Notes: generated by a model not told the origin, from the sequence alone. Positions 23,666 through 31,974 are shown, counted from the stretch's first letter. The stretch: 64,000 nt of DNA from CAYNKA01 sp964397655 (GCA_964397655.1 CAYNKA010000004.1:1-64000), one strand, 5' to 3'. A program made the numbers and translations.

Positions 23666-24797
23666 ATTTCCGCGTTTCCTCGGGACTCTGAAAAAACACC
23701 TTCCTTCCAGTCGCGTACGGATTCAGGACGACCCCGAGCGAGAGAAGATGCCTGTCCATTTTCTCCCACAGCCTATCGAACACGTCCGCAGGTATTTCCC
23801 GTTCCTCCATCCTGATCGGGATCATGCTGTCCGAGTCCCCGCAGATGCCCCACCAGCGCCCGACCTTCTTGAACCCTTCCGGGACCTGCTGCTGGATTTC
23901 CTTTTCCTCGTTTCCCCGTCCGATGTAGAAGCTGAAATAGTTCATGCTTCCCATCTTGCTCTTTATCCCGTCGAGCTCGGTGCCCGCTTGAAGATGCTTC
24001 TTGAACTGCTCCTCCTTTTCCTCCCGCGAGAGACCCGATTCGAGCAGCGTCCATTCGTTCACGACTTCCGCCCAATTCTTCGCGAGCCATTCCCGTAAAC
24101 CTTCCAGCCCCATCGTCTCCTTCGAGACCACGAGCAGATGAAAATGAGGCGCCCCGCGTTTCTGGAATTCGAGCTTCCAGACGACCGTTACGCCGCCGAA
24201 GGCATCCCCGTAGCGTTCGAGCCGCTTGATGAGGTTCCTGAGGTGCCGCTTCACCGTCTCGCCGTTTTTCGGAAAATGCTCCGGGTAGGTGAGCGTCCCT
24301 ATGCGTATGCGGTCTGAATCGATATCCTCCCAGTTCACCTTGAGAAGCCGGCCGTGAAGGTTGGAGCGACTTTTCTCCGAATAGTTGCGGATGACGTCGC
24401 GAGTGACGTCCGTCTTGCCCTTCACCATGTAGTAGCCCCGTATGCTCAGGCTTATCATGTACGGATGCACCGTGAGGTGATACCGAGGAACCCCGCGTTC
24501 GTAATGGAACTTCTTTTCGGATTCGTGCTTGAGCCAGGATATCGGGAAGCCGTTCCGGTTCTCGAAATACCGTCCTATCTGCTCCCTCCAATACTTCCCC
24601 TCGTTCCTGATGAAGTGCCAATCGGATTCCGTTATCTTGCCTTTCTTCGACTTGATCCGCTGGAACTTCTTCCACGTGTCCAGCTCTCTCGTCTCCTGAG
24701 AACCGCTGATAACGTCGGCCGAATATGGCCTATTAGATAAACCAAGGGCGGGGTTTTGCCCCGCCCTGTCGTCATTCAAGTTTCGGCCTTCACTCAT
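23598..24797 (-). CDS. HUH rolling-circle replication initiator (Rep)
   Basis: The 399-residue product shows motif 1 (I-G-T-L-T-Y-P), the HUH motif (R-G-A-P-H-F-H-L-L-V) and a C-terminal G-R-W-W-G, the pattern of inovirus/microvirus/plasmid rolling-circle Reps. The likely nucleophile is one of two Tyr in M-N-Y-F-S-F-Y-I-G-R; the Lys that often precedes it is Phe here. ATG 24797 is chosen because GGAGG lies 7 nt upstream; it overlaps the xis stop by 8 bp. It implies an extrachromosomal replicating form after excision. Confidence 0.8.
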   Translation of the reverse strand: MSEGRNLNDDRAGQNPALGLSNRPYSADVISGSQETRELDTWKKFQRIKSKKGKITESDWHFIRNEGKYWREQIGRYFENRNGFPISWLKHESEKKFHYERGVPRYHLTVHPYMISLSIRGYYMVKGKTDVTRDVIRNYSEKSRSNLHGRLLKVNWEDIDSDRIRIGTLTYPEHFPKNGETVKRHLRNLIKRLERYGDAFGGVTVVWKLEFQKRGAPHFHLLVVSKETMGLEGLREWLAKNWAEVVNEWTLLESGLSREEKEEQFKKHLQAGTELDGIKSKMGSMNYFSFYIGRGNEEKEIQQQVPEGFKKVGRWWGICGDSDSMIPIRMEEREIPADVFDRLWEKMDRHLLSLGVVLNPYATGRKVFFQSPEETRKFIDSLFENQEPPRSAEEQPSTN

Positions 24798-24975
24798 CGT
24801 CGTCCTCCACTTCCACTTCTTTTCCCTCAAGCCATTCCTTGATTTTCTCTTGATCGAAAAGAACCCTTTGCCCCAGCTTGATGAACGGTATGAGCTTCTG
24901 CGAGGTCATCCTATACAACGACGGCTTACTGATTCTCAGGGCCGCCACCAATTGGTCAACATCCATGTATTCCAT
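24790..24975 (-). CDS. Excisionase-like MerR-type helix-turn-helix protein
   Basis: The 61-residue product starts at ATG 24975 with AGGAGG 5 nt upstream. D-V-D-Q-L-V-A-A-L-R-I-S-K-P-S-L-Y-R-M is a HTH_17/excisionase-type helix-turn-helix followed by the winged strand P-F-I-K-L-G-Q-R-V-L-F and an acidic tail. It would direct excision, or regulate rep, which is coupled to it by an 8-bp overlap. Confidence 0.8.
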   Translation of the reverse strand: MEYMDVDQLVAALRISKPSLYRMTSQKLIPFIKLGQRVLFDQEKIKEWLEGKEVEVEDDDE

Positions 24976-25119
24976 TTCTTCCTCCTCTGATTCGTTCTGC
25001 GTTCCTATCTTGTCACGGGAGGTGAACGGAAGTATTATTCCCCTGGACACCGTATCACGATCCCGTGGTACAACTGTTTGACGGGGTTTCAGAGGTTGCC
25101 GCCTTTGAAACCCTATTTT

Positions 25120-25566
25120 TTACTTATCTTCGTCTTTTTTCTCCCCTTCTATTGATCCTCTCAGTAATTCTGTTGTTTTTTTATAACTCCAGAAATAATC
25201 CTGCTTCTTTGCTTGTTTGATTCGCTTGTATATTTCATCGTCATCAATAGTTCCCGTCTCCCATAAGGCCAAATCGTTTTTAAGGTTCTTCATTTCTGAA
25301 TTAGATATCTCGAAACCAGAAGGCCATAGGCCTTTTCGTATTGCATGCGCAACAAGCCTCATGTAGGAGTCATATTCCATTCCATCAAGCTGACAGAGGC
25401 CAGCGAAATTCTCTAAATCTTTATTATTCATCATGATGATATGGAACATCGTATTTCTCAGAAAGGCTGTCATTTTCCATCTTTTATTGCAGTTTCTGAG
25501 ACGTTCCTGAAATACCTCCTTCAATTCCGGCTCGATATCGAGCACGATCCTTGCTTTATCTTCCAC
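25120..25566 (-). CDS. Hypothetical protein, possible ribbon-helix-helix N-terminus
   Basis: The 148-residue product is not recognised as a named family. The start (A-R-I-V-L-D-I-E-P-E-L-K-E-V-F, then M-T-A-F-L-R-N-T-M) resembles a ribbon-helix-helix DNA-binding unit of plasmid regulators; the rest is helical and charged. Base composition drops sharply to AT-rich here. It may regulate copy number or the R-M genes upstream. Confidence 0.55.
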   Translation of the reverse strand: MEDKARIVLDIEPELKEVFQERLRNCNKRWKMTAFLRNTMFHIIMMNNKDLENFAGLCQLDGMEYDSYMRLVAHAIRKGLWPSGFEISNSEMKNLKNDLALWETGTIDDDEIYKRIKQAKKQDYFWSYKKTTELLRGSIEGEKKDEDK

Positions 25567-25659
25567 CGTTTTCCTCCACTAAAAAAGTAATAAAAATGTA
25601 CGTTTTAGATTATAAGAAAGTATAATCGCTAATAGATGGAGTAGTCAAGGAAAATTTTT

Positions 25660-26628
25660 CTAATTGATTATTTGATCACAATAGTGGCTCATCAGAAAAA
25701 ATAACCATTCAATCTGAGAGCGTTGCAGAATACTCACATTAAACGCGCTTGAGAGAAAATCTGTAGATATTATTTGGCCTAAATCAGAGATTGAAAAAGC
25801 AGTTTTTACTTTATCTTCTTGTATTGGTATTGTGCATGAACGTATTAAGGCTATACAGACTTCTACTAATGCGTTAGCGCCGCATATATCATTCCAAAAT
25901 TCTTCACCAATTTTAATATTCACATCTACTCTAATATTCCTTAGGTTAAACGAACAATCCCATCTACTTTCAGGAGAAACTGTTACATACCTTTGCCCCA
26001 CAGTTTCAACAATATTTCGTAATATATGCCAATCCTTTTTATTTGATATTTTTTTTGTGCCGTAGATTACACAGTATGAAAACCTAATATGATCAACTTT
26101 TTCTGATTCTGCCCATTCTTCTGCATGTTGAACAATATCAGTGGCAATATCCTTGCTCATTTCATCATTTAGACACCTTGGCCCACTTTTTAAAGTAATC
26201 ATATTTAATACCGTTTTATCTTTTTTTATACAATCTATAACTGATCCAGTACTATGCATTGCACTGTCAACATTTTTCCAATCCCAAACAGGAAGTATTA
26301 GCTCTTGGACCATTCTTCCTGATGATGTCTCCATTGATGAAAATAGCTTAGCAGGAAGAATATCTTTCTCTAATTCTGCAATCGTTGAATATCCTCTTTG
26401 TTTTGTATAAAACATTAATACAAATGGGTTGGTATTGAATTTTCTTAATGTTGATGATTTCTCTGGCAGAGCTGCGATATGGCTTGCAATCCAATTTCTT
26501 ATCGCTACTTCTAATTTCAAAATTCTTTTTTTTGACTCATTGTTATTATCGATTTCTTTTAATTTCTTAATTATTTCTGATTTTTTGATTATATAACTTT
26601 GTGGTTTTGGAATATTGTGTTTGCTCAT
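25660..26628 (-). CDS. Probable type II restriction endonuclease
   Basis: The 322-residue product starts at ATG 26628 (GGAG 9 nt upstream; a GTG at 26643 is also in frame). Assignment rests mainly on its place directly after a C5 methyltransferase. Features compatible with a PD-(D/E)xK-type core are S-S-G-R-M-V-Q-E, then S-V-I-D-C-I and N-M-I-T-L-K-S-G. I cannot name the family or its site. It is very AT-rich and ends the minus-strand R-M operon. Confidence 0.6.
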   Translation of the reverse strand: MSKHNIPKPQSYIIKKSEIIKKLKEIDNNNESKKRILKLEVAIRNWIASHIAALPEKSSTLRKFNTNPFVLMFYTKQRGYSTIAELEKDILPAKLFSSMETSSGRMVQELILPVWDWKNVDSAMHSTGSVIDCIKKDKTVLNMITLKSGPRCLNDEMSKDIATDIVQHAEEWAESEKVDHIRFSYCVIYGTKKISNKKDWHILRNIVETVGQRYVTVSPESRWDCSFNLRNIRVDVNIKIGEEFWNDICGANALVEVCIALIRSCTIPIQEDKVKTAFSISDLGQIISTDFLSSAFNVSILQRSQIEWLFFLMSHYCDQIIN

Positions 26629-26664
26629 AATTACATTCTCCACATGTACTCAATAGCATTCTTA

Positions 26665-27954
26665 TTATTTATATACCGGTTTTTTCCCGTTTTCGTTCCA
26701 CAGTAAAACATCACCGTTTTTATACCATCTTCTTGTTCTTACATGTGAATGCAAATATACTCTTCTAAAGGGTTTTACAATCTGTCTATTGTTAATGAAA
26801 GGTTGTCCATCTATCTTTTTTAATTCTTCTAATATTACATTACCGGCAACCATGCCTAATCGCGTAGGAACTGCATTTCCAATCTGCCTGTATTGTTCAA
26901 TAGGATTCCCACATATTATCCAACTTTTTGGGAACTCTTGAATCATACAATATTCTTTTATTGATAATGCTCTGATCTCTTGGGGATGGCATAAAGAAGT
27001 ACTAGCATGATTTGGCATTGTAACTAGAGTAGGACATGGCAAATCATAAGTCAGCCTTCTCCACCAACCAGATTTTCCTCCTTTTGCATAATATGCATTC
27101 CCCAATGACTCTTTCTGTAATTTTTGTGGTAGGCTTCTCCAATTGCCTCCCGGAGGAATTAGTGATAAGTATTTCTTTTTTCTAGGGCTAAAATCAAGAA
27201 TTATCGGTTTATCATCTTCAATTCCTTCAATTGCGTCACCCAGTGTCTTCCATTTTTCATAAGCTGCAAATAGGCAATTATTGTCAATTTCACTTTCTGA
27301 AAAATGGGTAGGAGTGGGGAAATCGATTTCTTTATTAAATCTATTCCCAATGAAAAGAACCCGTTCTCTTATTTGAGGTGCACCATAGTTTACTGCATTA
27401 ACTTCAAAACAATCCACATGATAGAAAATATCATTCATGAATGATAAATCGTTTACTAATAATTCTACGACTGAACCAGGGGTTTCTTCTTTTGACAATT
27501 CTTTTCCACCATTTTCTGGCCTTGTTTTTATTGGTCGATGTGAAAGCGCCGCTGACATTAATCCTCGAACATTTTCCAATAAAAAGAATTTAGGTTGTAT
27601 TTCTTTCACAAATCTAACATAATCCCAAATCAGAGTACCTCTTAAGTCTTTTACCGTTCCTCTTTTTCCTGCAGTGCTAAATGATTGGCAGGGAGGTCCT
27701 CCAATTAATACATCAATTTCACCTGGTTTAATTCCTATATCGTCTAGCAATTGTTTTGGATTCAGCTTTTTAATATCTGTTTCATATACTATTGGCTTGT
27801 TTCCAAAATACCCATTTTTTATATTTTCTCTAATTGTTTCACAGAATATAGGTTCTTTTTCTACACAAGCTAGTATTTCAAACCCACCTGTCATATCTAA
27901 TCCTATATCTAAACCCATTGCACCAGTGAACAGGGATATAACCTTATATTTCAT
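26665..27954 (-). CDS. DNA (cytosine-5) methyltransferase
   Basis: The 429-residue product carries the ordered C5-MTase motifs: I (S-L-F-T-G-A-M-G-L-D-I-G), IV with the catalytic Cys (G-G-P-P-C-Q-S-F-S), VI (L-L-E-N-V-R-G), VIII (Q-I-R-E-R-V-L-F-I-G) and X (R-Q-I-G-N-A-V-P). The region between VIII and X is the target-recognition domain and sets the site, which cannot be read. It protects the host DNA from the adjacent endonuclease. AT-rich. Confidence 0.95.
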   Translation of the reverse strand: MKYKVISLFTGAMGLDIGLDMTGGFEILACVEKEPIFCETIRENIKNGYFGNKPIVYETDIKKLNPKQLLDDIGIKPGEIDVLIGGPPCQSFSTAGKRGTVKDLRGTLIWDYVRFVKEIQPKFFLLENVRGLMSAALSHRPIKTRPENGGKELSKEETPGSVVELLVNDLSFMNDIFYHVDCFEVNAVNYGAPQIRERVLFIGNRFNKEIDFPTPTHFSESEIDNNCLFAAYEKWKTLGDAIEGIEDDKPIILDFSPRKKKYLSLIPPGGNWRSLPQKLQKESLGNAYYAKGGKSGWWRRLTYDLPCPTLVTMPNHASTSLCHPQEIRALSIKEYCMIQEFPKSWIICGNPIEQYRQIGNAVPTRLGMVAGNVILEELKKIDGQPFINNRQIVKPFRRVYLHSHVRTRRWYKNGDVLLWNENGKKPVYK

Positions 27955-27976
27955 CCTTTAACAAATCTCCTCATTT

Positions 27977-28420
27977 TCAGGTGTTTTCTAAAGTCGTTTT
28001 TACTTTAGAAATACAATTCCACAAATGGTTTTGAATCTCATGTTCCCAAAATCGTAGCACCCTAAATCCTTGTTCTGTTAATGATAGACTAATATAATTA
28101 TCATGTCTCCTATTCAGATCAATCTTTAATTTCCAGAATTGGTTATTTTTCTTTGGGATATGCCCACAAGTTGGACATCCATGCCAAAAACAACCATCAA
28201 GAAATATTGCAATCTTTTTTGTAGGAAATAGTATATCCGGTTTTCCTAAAACTTTCGTGTTATTTTTCTCCCACCCTCTTATTCTGTTTGCAGATAAAGA
28301 AGCACAAAACCTCATTTCTGTTGTTTTGTTTCCCTTTCCTTTTACGCTTTGCATAGTTTTATTGATTGATTTTTTTTGCTTATCTTTACTATTTAAAAAT
28401 CTTTTTAATTCTTTTCTCAT
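27977..28420 (-). CDS. vsr: Very short patch repair endonuclease
   Basis: The 147-residue product has the Vsr core P-D-I-L-F-P, F-L-D-G-C-F-W-H-G-C and R-V-L-R-F-W-E-H-E-I, plus K-T-T-E-M-R-F near the N-terminus. It nicks at T:G mismatches that arise when 5-methylcytosine deaminates, so it offsets the mutagenic cost of the neighbouring methyltransferase. It is the first gene of the R-M operon and precedes the methyltransferase by 22 bp. Confidence 0.92.
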   Translation of the reverse strand: MRKELKRFLNSKDKQKKSINKTMQSVKGKGNKTTEMRFCASLSANRIRGWEKNNTKVLGKPDILFPTKKIAIFLDGCFWHGCPTCGHIPKKNNQFWKLKIDLNRRHDNYISLSLTEQGFRVLRFWEHEIQNHLWNCISKVKTTLENT

Positions 28421-28458
28421 GAGTAGTCTGCTGTAAATCTTAATAGGTCATGATATGG

Positions 28459-28478
28459 TTACATCAATTTTACATCAA
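28459..28478 (+). promoter_or_regulatory. Putative integrase arm-type sites, right end
   Basis: Two copies of TTACATCAA in tandem, in the same orientation as the left-end pair and 117 bp from the right attachment repeat. The next 115 bp to the repeat contain no gene. Confidence 0.55.
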
Positions 28479-28594
28479 TCCGTTGAAAAACGCGAATAGA
28501 AGCCGCGAAGCGCTGATAAACGAAAATCCCTTAATTTTTTCTCTCTGCTAGAAATAGATAAAACGCGATAAATGCTTATATTGTAAAAGATTAG

Positions 28595-28650
28595 TTCAGG
28601 GTCTAGTGCTCGCAAGGGCATGGGGGTTCAAGTCCCCCTCTGGGCAGGAA
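28595..28650 (+). repeat. Right attachment repeat (tRNA-Leu 3' fragment)
   Basis: Identical to 22347-22402. Upstream sequence is not tRNA, so this is a 3' fragment and not a second tRNA gene. Confidence 0.92.
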
Positions 28651-28683
28651 GAAAAGGCAGAGAGGACACGATCAAGGCGAAAG

Positions 28684-28711
28684 CACGGGAAACAATCCCG
28701 TGTTTTTTTTT
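28684..28711 (+). terminator. Rho-independent terminator, probably the original one of tRNA-Leu
   Basis: CACGGGA (28684-28690) pairs with TCCCGTG (28696-28702), followed by nine T. It lies 34 bp past the right attachment repeat, where the tRNA terminator would have been before integration. Confidence 0.85.
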
Positions 28712-29093
28712 CAGGCAGAGGGGGACTTGAACGGCGCGAACGCGGCGCGGTAGCGCCGGAAGCGGGCCATGGATCATGCCGTGCCGCCGACCGGCGGCGT
28801 GTACAATAATTACCTTCCATGACGCGCTCCTGAGGAGCGCATGTGCACCGCCAGTGAGCGCCGCGGGCCGGAGCGAGCCGACAGGAAGGTGCCATAGCGA
28901 TTAAAAGGACGTGTGCAATAAATATTATCCGGTTTGGAATTTTCTCATGGGTAATATGAAAATTCTGCAGTATACTTCCAGTAAGTTGCTCTTCTTCGCT
29001 TTTCTACGTTGGGAAAGAATTCTTGAGAAATGACATCTATTTCGATAAGGGCCGGACGACCCGTGTCTGGTTCGGCGTATTGGAGGGCCCGCA
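28712..29093. other. Intergenic stretch with an inverted tRNA fragment and clustered hairpins
   Basis: No convincing gene. 28716-28732 is a 17-nt inverted copy of the tRNA-Leu T-arm/acceptor sequence. Between 28744 and 28840 are three tight palindromes: GGCGC/GCGCC (28744-28757), CCGCCG/CGGCGG (28784-28797) and GCGCTCC/GGAGCGC (28824-28840). ACCTTCC near 28812 can pair with GGAAGGT near 28885 to enclose the last. This may be a small structured RNA or scar of earlier integrations. Confidence 0.45.
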
Positions 29094-30869
29094 ATGAAAA
29101 ATTGTCTCCTGGGAAAAATGTTCGTACTTTTCGTCCTTGTAGCCGGTCTCCTGTCGTGCTGGAACGCGTTCGACTCCGGCGATTCCAGTGACGGAACTTT
29201 CAAGGTCACGTACGACGGAAACGGCAGCACCTCCGGGACGGTTCCCACGGACTCCTACGGTTATGACAAGGGGGAAAAGGTCACGGTGAAGGCGGGAAGC
29301 CTCGCGAGGACCGGCTACTCCTTCGAGGGCTGGAACACGGCCTCCGACGGGAGCGGCACGACCTATACGGCGGGTCAAACCTTTACCATGGGGAGCGCGA
29401 ACGTGACGCTCTACGCGCGCTGGATCGCTTCCGGCTCGGGCATCTGGGCCAAATCCGTTGCCGTCGCTTCCGGGAGCTCGAACTTCAATGCCGTCGCGAA
29501 GGACTCCTCCGGGAATATCTACACCGTCGGGTACTTGTACGGAAACGGCACCTTCACCTTCGGAAGCGTGAACGTGTCCGGGACGTACAACTCGGGCTTC
29601 AACGCCTACATCCTCAAGAGCGATTCCTCGGGGACCCCGCTTTGGGTGCGGTCGGTGTCCGCGGGCTCCTCCGGCTCCTACTTCACGGGCGTCACGACCG
29701 ATTCGTCGGGAAACGCCTACGCCGTGGGATATATCAGCCTGGACGGCATCTACACCTTCGGGAGTAAAAGCGTGAGCGGACCCTGCTCGCTCGGCACGAA
29801 TCCTCGCAACGGGGTCATCGTGAAGTACGACCCCTCGGGCACGGTCCTCTGGGCCAAGACGGTGGATTCCGCGACCGGCGGCGACGGTTACAGCGCCTCG
29901 TCTTTCCAGGACGTCAATATCGACTCCTCGGGGAAGGTGTACGTCGCGGGCTGGATCTACGGGACCCGGACCTATACCTTCGGTTCCGAGACCGTGACGG
30001 GCGGCTACGAAGGAGGCTCCAATCCCTTCAACGCCCTTCTTCTCAAGCTGAACCCTTCCGACGGCTCCTCAGTCTGGGCGAGGTCCGTGGGAACCGGGGC
30101 GCCCGATTATTCGACCTTCGTCAGTCTCGCGATCGATTCGTCCGGCTCTTTGTACGTCGCCGGCAACCAACGAGGGAACGGATCCTTCACCTACGGAGGC
30201 GTGACCGTGACCGGGGCCTACAGCGGGGGGACGAACGCCCTCGTCGCGAAGTACGACTCCTCGGGCAGCGTGGTTTGGGCCAAGACGGTTTCCACGGGCC
30301 CGAACGTCTCCTCCTTCAGCGGAATCGCGGTCGACGGCTCCGGCGGGGTTTTCGCGGCGGGGAGCCAGACCGGGAACGGGACTTTCACCTACGGCGGCGT
30401 GAGCGTCACCGAGGCCGGGGCCTATACGAGCGGGAATAACGCAGTCCTCGTCAAGTTCGATGCCTCCACGGGCAACGCATCCTGGGCTAAGTCCGTCTCG
30501 GCCGCCTCCGACCGGTCGAGTTTCACGGACGTTGCGGTCGACTCATCGGGCAACGCCTACGCCGTGGGCTACAAGAACGGAAACGCCGCCCTCACCATCG
30601 GCGGCATCACGGTGACGGGCACCGCCGCGGGATCGTACTACAACACCCTTTTCGTAAAATACGACGCTTCGGGAACCGTCCGGTGGGCCCAGTCCATGAC
30701 CTCCGGCACCGACTACTCCTACTTCAGCGGGGCCCTCGCCGATACCTCCGGTTATCTCTTCATGGCCGGGCAGCAGAAAACGAACGTGGCCTATACCTAC
30801 GGAGGCGTGAGCGTTTCGGGAGCGAGCGCCACGGACAACAACGCGGTCCTCGTGAAGCTCGTGCAGTAG
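29094..30869 (+). CDS. Lipoprotein with InlB-type repeat and seven SBBP propeller repeats
   Basis: The 591-residue product has a lipoprotein signal (lipobox L-L-S-C, Cys22). Residues about 37-112 form one InlB/Flg_new repeat (V-T-Y-D-G-N-G; F-E-G-W-N-T; T-L-Y-A-R-W). From about residue 117 there are seven repeats of 63-75 residues of the form W-A-K-S-V, then V-D-S-S-G-N-x-Y-x-V-G, then T-F-G, then K-Y-D-x-S-G-x-x-x-W, the SBBP beta-propeller signature; seven blades fit one closed propeller. It is probably surface or periplasmic. GGAGGG lies 6 nt before the ATG. Confidence 0.88.
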   Translation: MKNCLLGKMFVLFVLVAGLLSCWNAFDSGDSSDGTFKVTYDGNGSTSGTVPTDSYGYDKGEKVTVKAGSLARTGYSFEGWNTASDGSGTTYTAGQTFTMGSANVTLYARWIASGSGIWAKSVAVASGSSNFNAVAKDSSGNIYTVGYLYGNGTFTFGSVNVSGTYNSGFNAYILKSDSSGTPLWVRSVSAGSSGSYFTGVTTDSSGNAYAVGYISLDGIYTFGSKSVSGPCSLGTNPRNGVIVKYDPSGTVLWAKTVDSATGGDGYSASSFQDVNIDSSGKVYVAGWIYGTRTYTFGSETVTGGYEGGSNPFNALLLKLNPSDGSSVWARSVGTGAPDYSTFVSLAIDSSGSLYVAGNQRGNGSFTYGGVTVTGAYSGGTNALVAKYDSSGSVVWAKTVSTGPNVSSFSGIAVDGSGGVFAAGSQTGNGTFTYGGVSVTEAGAYTSGNNAVLVKFDASTGNASWAKSVSAASDRSSFTDVAVDSSGNAYAVGYKNGNAALTIGGITVTGTAAGSYYNTLFVKYDASGTVRWAQSMTSGTDYSYFSGALADTSGYLFMAGQQKTNVAYTYGGVSVSGASATDNNAVLVKLVQ

Positions 30870-30926
30870 GGCGGAAAAAGAATGGGGGCACGGCGGGATT
30901 CCCCGCCTAGGCCTCCCGCCTGCCGA

Positions 30927-31766
30927 TCAGGCAGACAGCCTGCGGAGTTCCTCCACGGTGAGCGGGGCGGAGCCTTCGTAATGGTTGTTCACGTTGACGA
31001 CGACCCTCTTTCCCTGCATCTTCATGTCGCGGGACATGCCGGCCACGAGGCTCTTGTCGGGCTTTTCGGCGACGATCGCGTTCCACTGCTCCCGGGATTG
31101 TTTCTCGATCTCCTTCCGGTCTCCCCCGAGGAGTCTGATTACAGCCGCGTCCCCGAGCATCCCGCCGAAGGCCCGGTACACGTCGTAGACATGGGGCATG
31201 AACTGCTTCTCGGAGAAGACGTGCATCAGGCCGTGTTCCTTCAGGAACGCGAAATATTCCCCGGTGAGGTAGTTCCCGTTTCTCGGCTCGATGGCGTAGG
31301 GCAGCCCCCGGGGGGCTTCGGCGAAAAAGCCGTCGAGCCTGTCGAGGAACTCGCGCAGCGACGACATTTTTTCCCTGTTGAGGTATTCGAACTCGAACAT
31401 GATCGCTTCGATCCGTCCGAGGAGCGGCTCGATCGCGGACAGATACTCTTCGAACTTCGGGACGGAAAGGAAGGTCTCGTTTTTCCTCGCGGCCGTCCCC
31501 TTGCCGAAGCTCCGCTCGTGCGTGAGGGTGATGCCCTGCAGGACCTTGCACGTGAAGGAGAATCCTTCGGGCGTCAGCGCCTTGTAGGAAAGAGCGTCGG
31601 TCCTTCTCGGGATCTTGTAGAACCAGGAATCTATTTCCGCGGTCTCGAACCTCTCGGCGTACTCGGGGAGGTATTCCGCCGCGGTCCGCCGGGGCTCGGA
31701 GTAGACGAGACCGACCCAGGACTCGTAGTTCCAGGAGCAGGTCCCGTATTTGATGGTCCCTTCCAT
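30927..31766 (-). CDS. DUF72 (YecE-like) family protein
   Basis: The 279-residue product begins G-T-C-S-W-N-Y-E-S-W-V-G and contains F-E-T-A-E-I-D-S-W-F-Y-K-I-P and A-I-E-P-R-N, the conserved motifs of this TIM-barrel family. Its enzymatic role is unknown. It is convergent with the SBBP lipoprotein gene and lies 28 bp after a small basic protein gene on the same strand. Confidence 0.9.
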   Translation of the reverse strand: MEGTIKYGTCSWNYESWVGLVYSEPRRTAAEYLPEYAERFETAEIDSWFYKIPRRTDALSYKALTPEGFSFTCKVLQGITLTHERSFGKGTAARKNETFLSVPKFEEYLSAIEPLLGRIEAIMFEFEYLNREKMSSLREFLDRLDGFFAEAPRGLPYAIEPRNGNYLTGEYFAFLKEHGLMHVFSEKQFMPHVYDVYRAFGGMLGDAAVIRLLGGDRKEIEKQSREQWNAIVAEKPDKSLVAGMSRDMKMQGKRVVVNVNNHYEGSAPLTVEELRRLSA

Positions 31767-31794
31767 GGATCGGGCGTATCTGAGCGATGGGAGC

Positions 31795-31974
31795 CTATAC
31801 TTCCGGCGGAGTCGCGGGAAGATCGCCCTCAGCGGGCTCGCCGCCGGTCGTCTCGATGTCTTCCTCGGTTTTGCCCTTCGCCGCTTTTTCCTGCCGCCGC
31901 TTGAGTTTTTCCTCTTTTTTCTGTTTCTTCGCGAGTTCCCTCGCGCGTTTCTGATACTGATAATTGGGTTTCAC
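31795..31974 (-). CDS. Small basic protein, conserved KPNYQYQKR-type
   Basis: The 59-residue ORF starts at GTG 31974 with AGGAGG 7 nt upstream. It reads K-P-N-Y-Q-Y-Q-K-R-A-R-E-L-A-K-K-Q-K-K-E-E-K and ends with an acidic Pro-rich tail. Many bacteria have short proteins with this N-terminal pattern; the function is unknown to me. It is likely in one transcript with the DUF72 gene. Confidence 0.7.
   Translation of the reverse strand: MKPNYQYQKRARELAKKQKKEEKLKRRQEKAAKGKTEEDIETTGGEPAEGDLPATPPEV

Larger units (their letters stand above)
22347..28650. mobile_element. Integrative element in tRNA-Leu carrying Rep and an R-M-Vsr cassette
   Basis: Bounded by two identical 56-bp copies of the tRNA-Leu 3' end (22347-22402 and 28595-28650; period 6,248 bp). 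It contains, left to right, a tyrosine integrase (+) and then on the minus strand an HUH Rep, an Xis-like protein, an RHH-like protein, a restriction endonuclease candidate, a C5 cytosine methyltransferase and Vsr. No relaxase, capsid or conjugation gene is present. Integrase and rep are GC-rich like the host, while 25.1-28.5 kb is strongly AT-rich, so the cargo has a separate origin. Confidence 0.88.

Noticed and set aside
28595..28650. A second tRNA-Leu gene
   Set aside because: Only the anticodon-loop-to-3' part is present; the acceptor 5' strand and D-arm are missing, so it is an attachment repeat.
28712..28732. A minus-strand tRNA suggested by an inverted T-arm sequence
   Set aside because: Sequence upstream on that strand cannot form the remaining arms; only 17 nt match.
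28596..28895. 99-codon minus-strand open frame over the tRNA fragment and hairpins
   Set aside because: It reads antisense through the attachment repeat and terminator, which is a common source of false ORFs.
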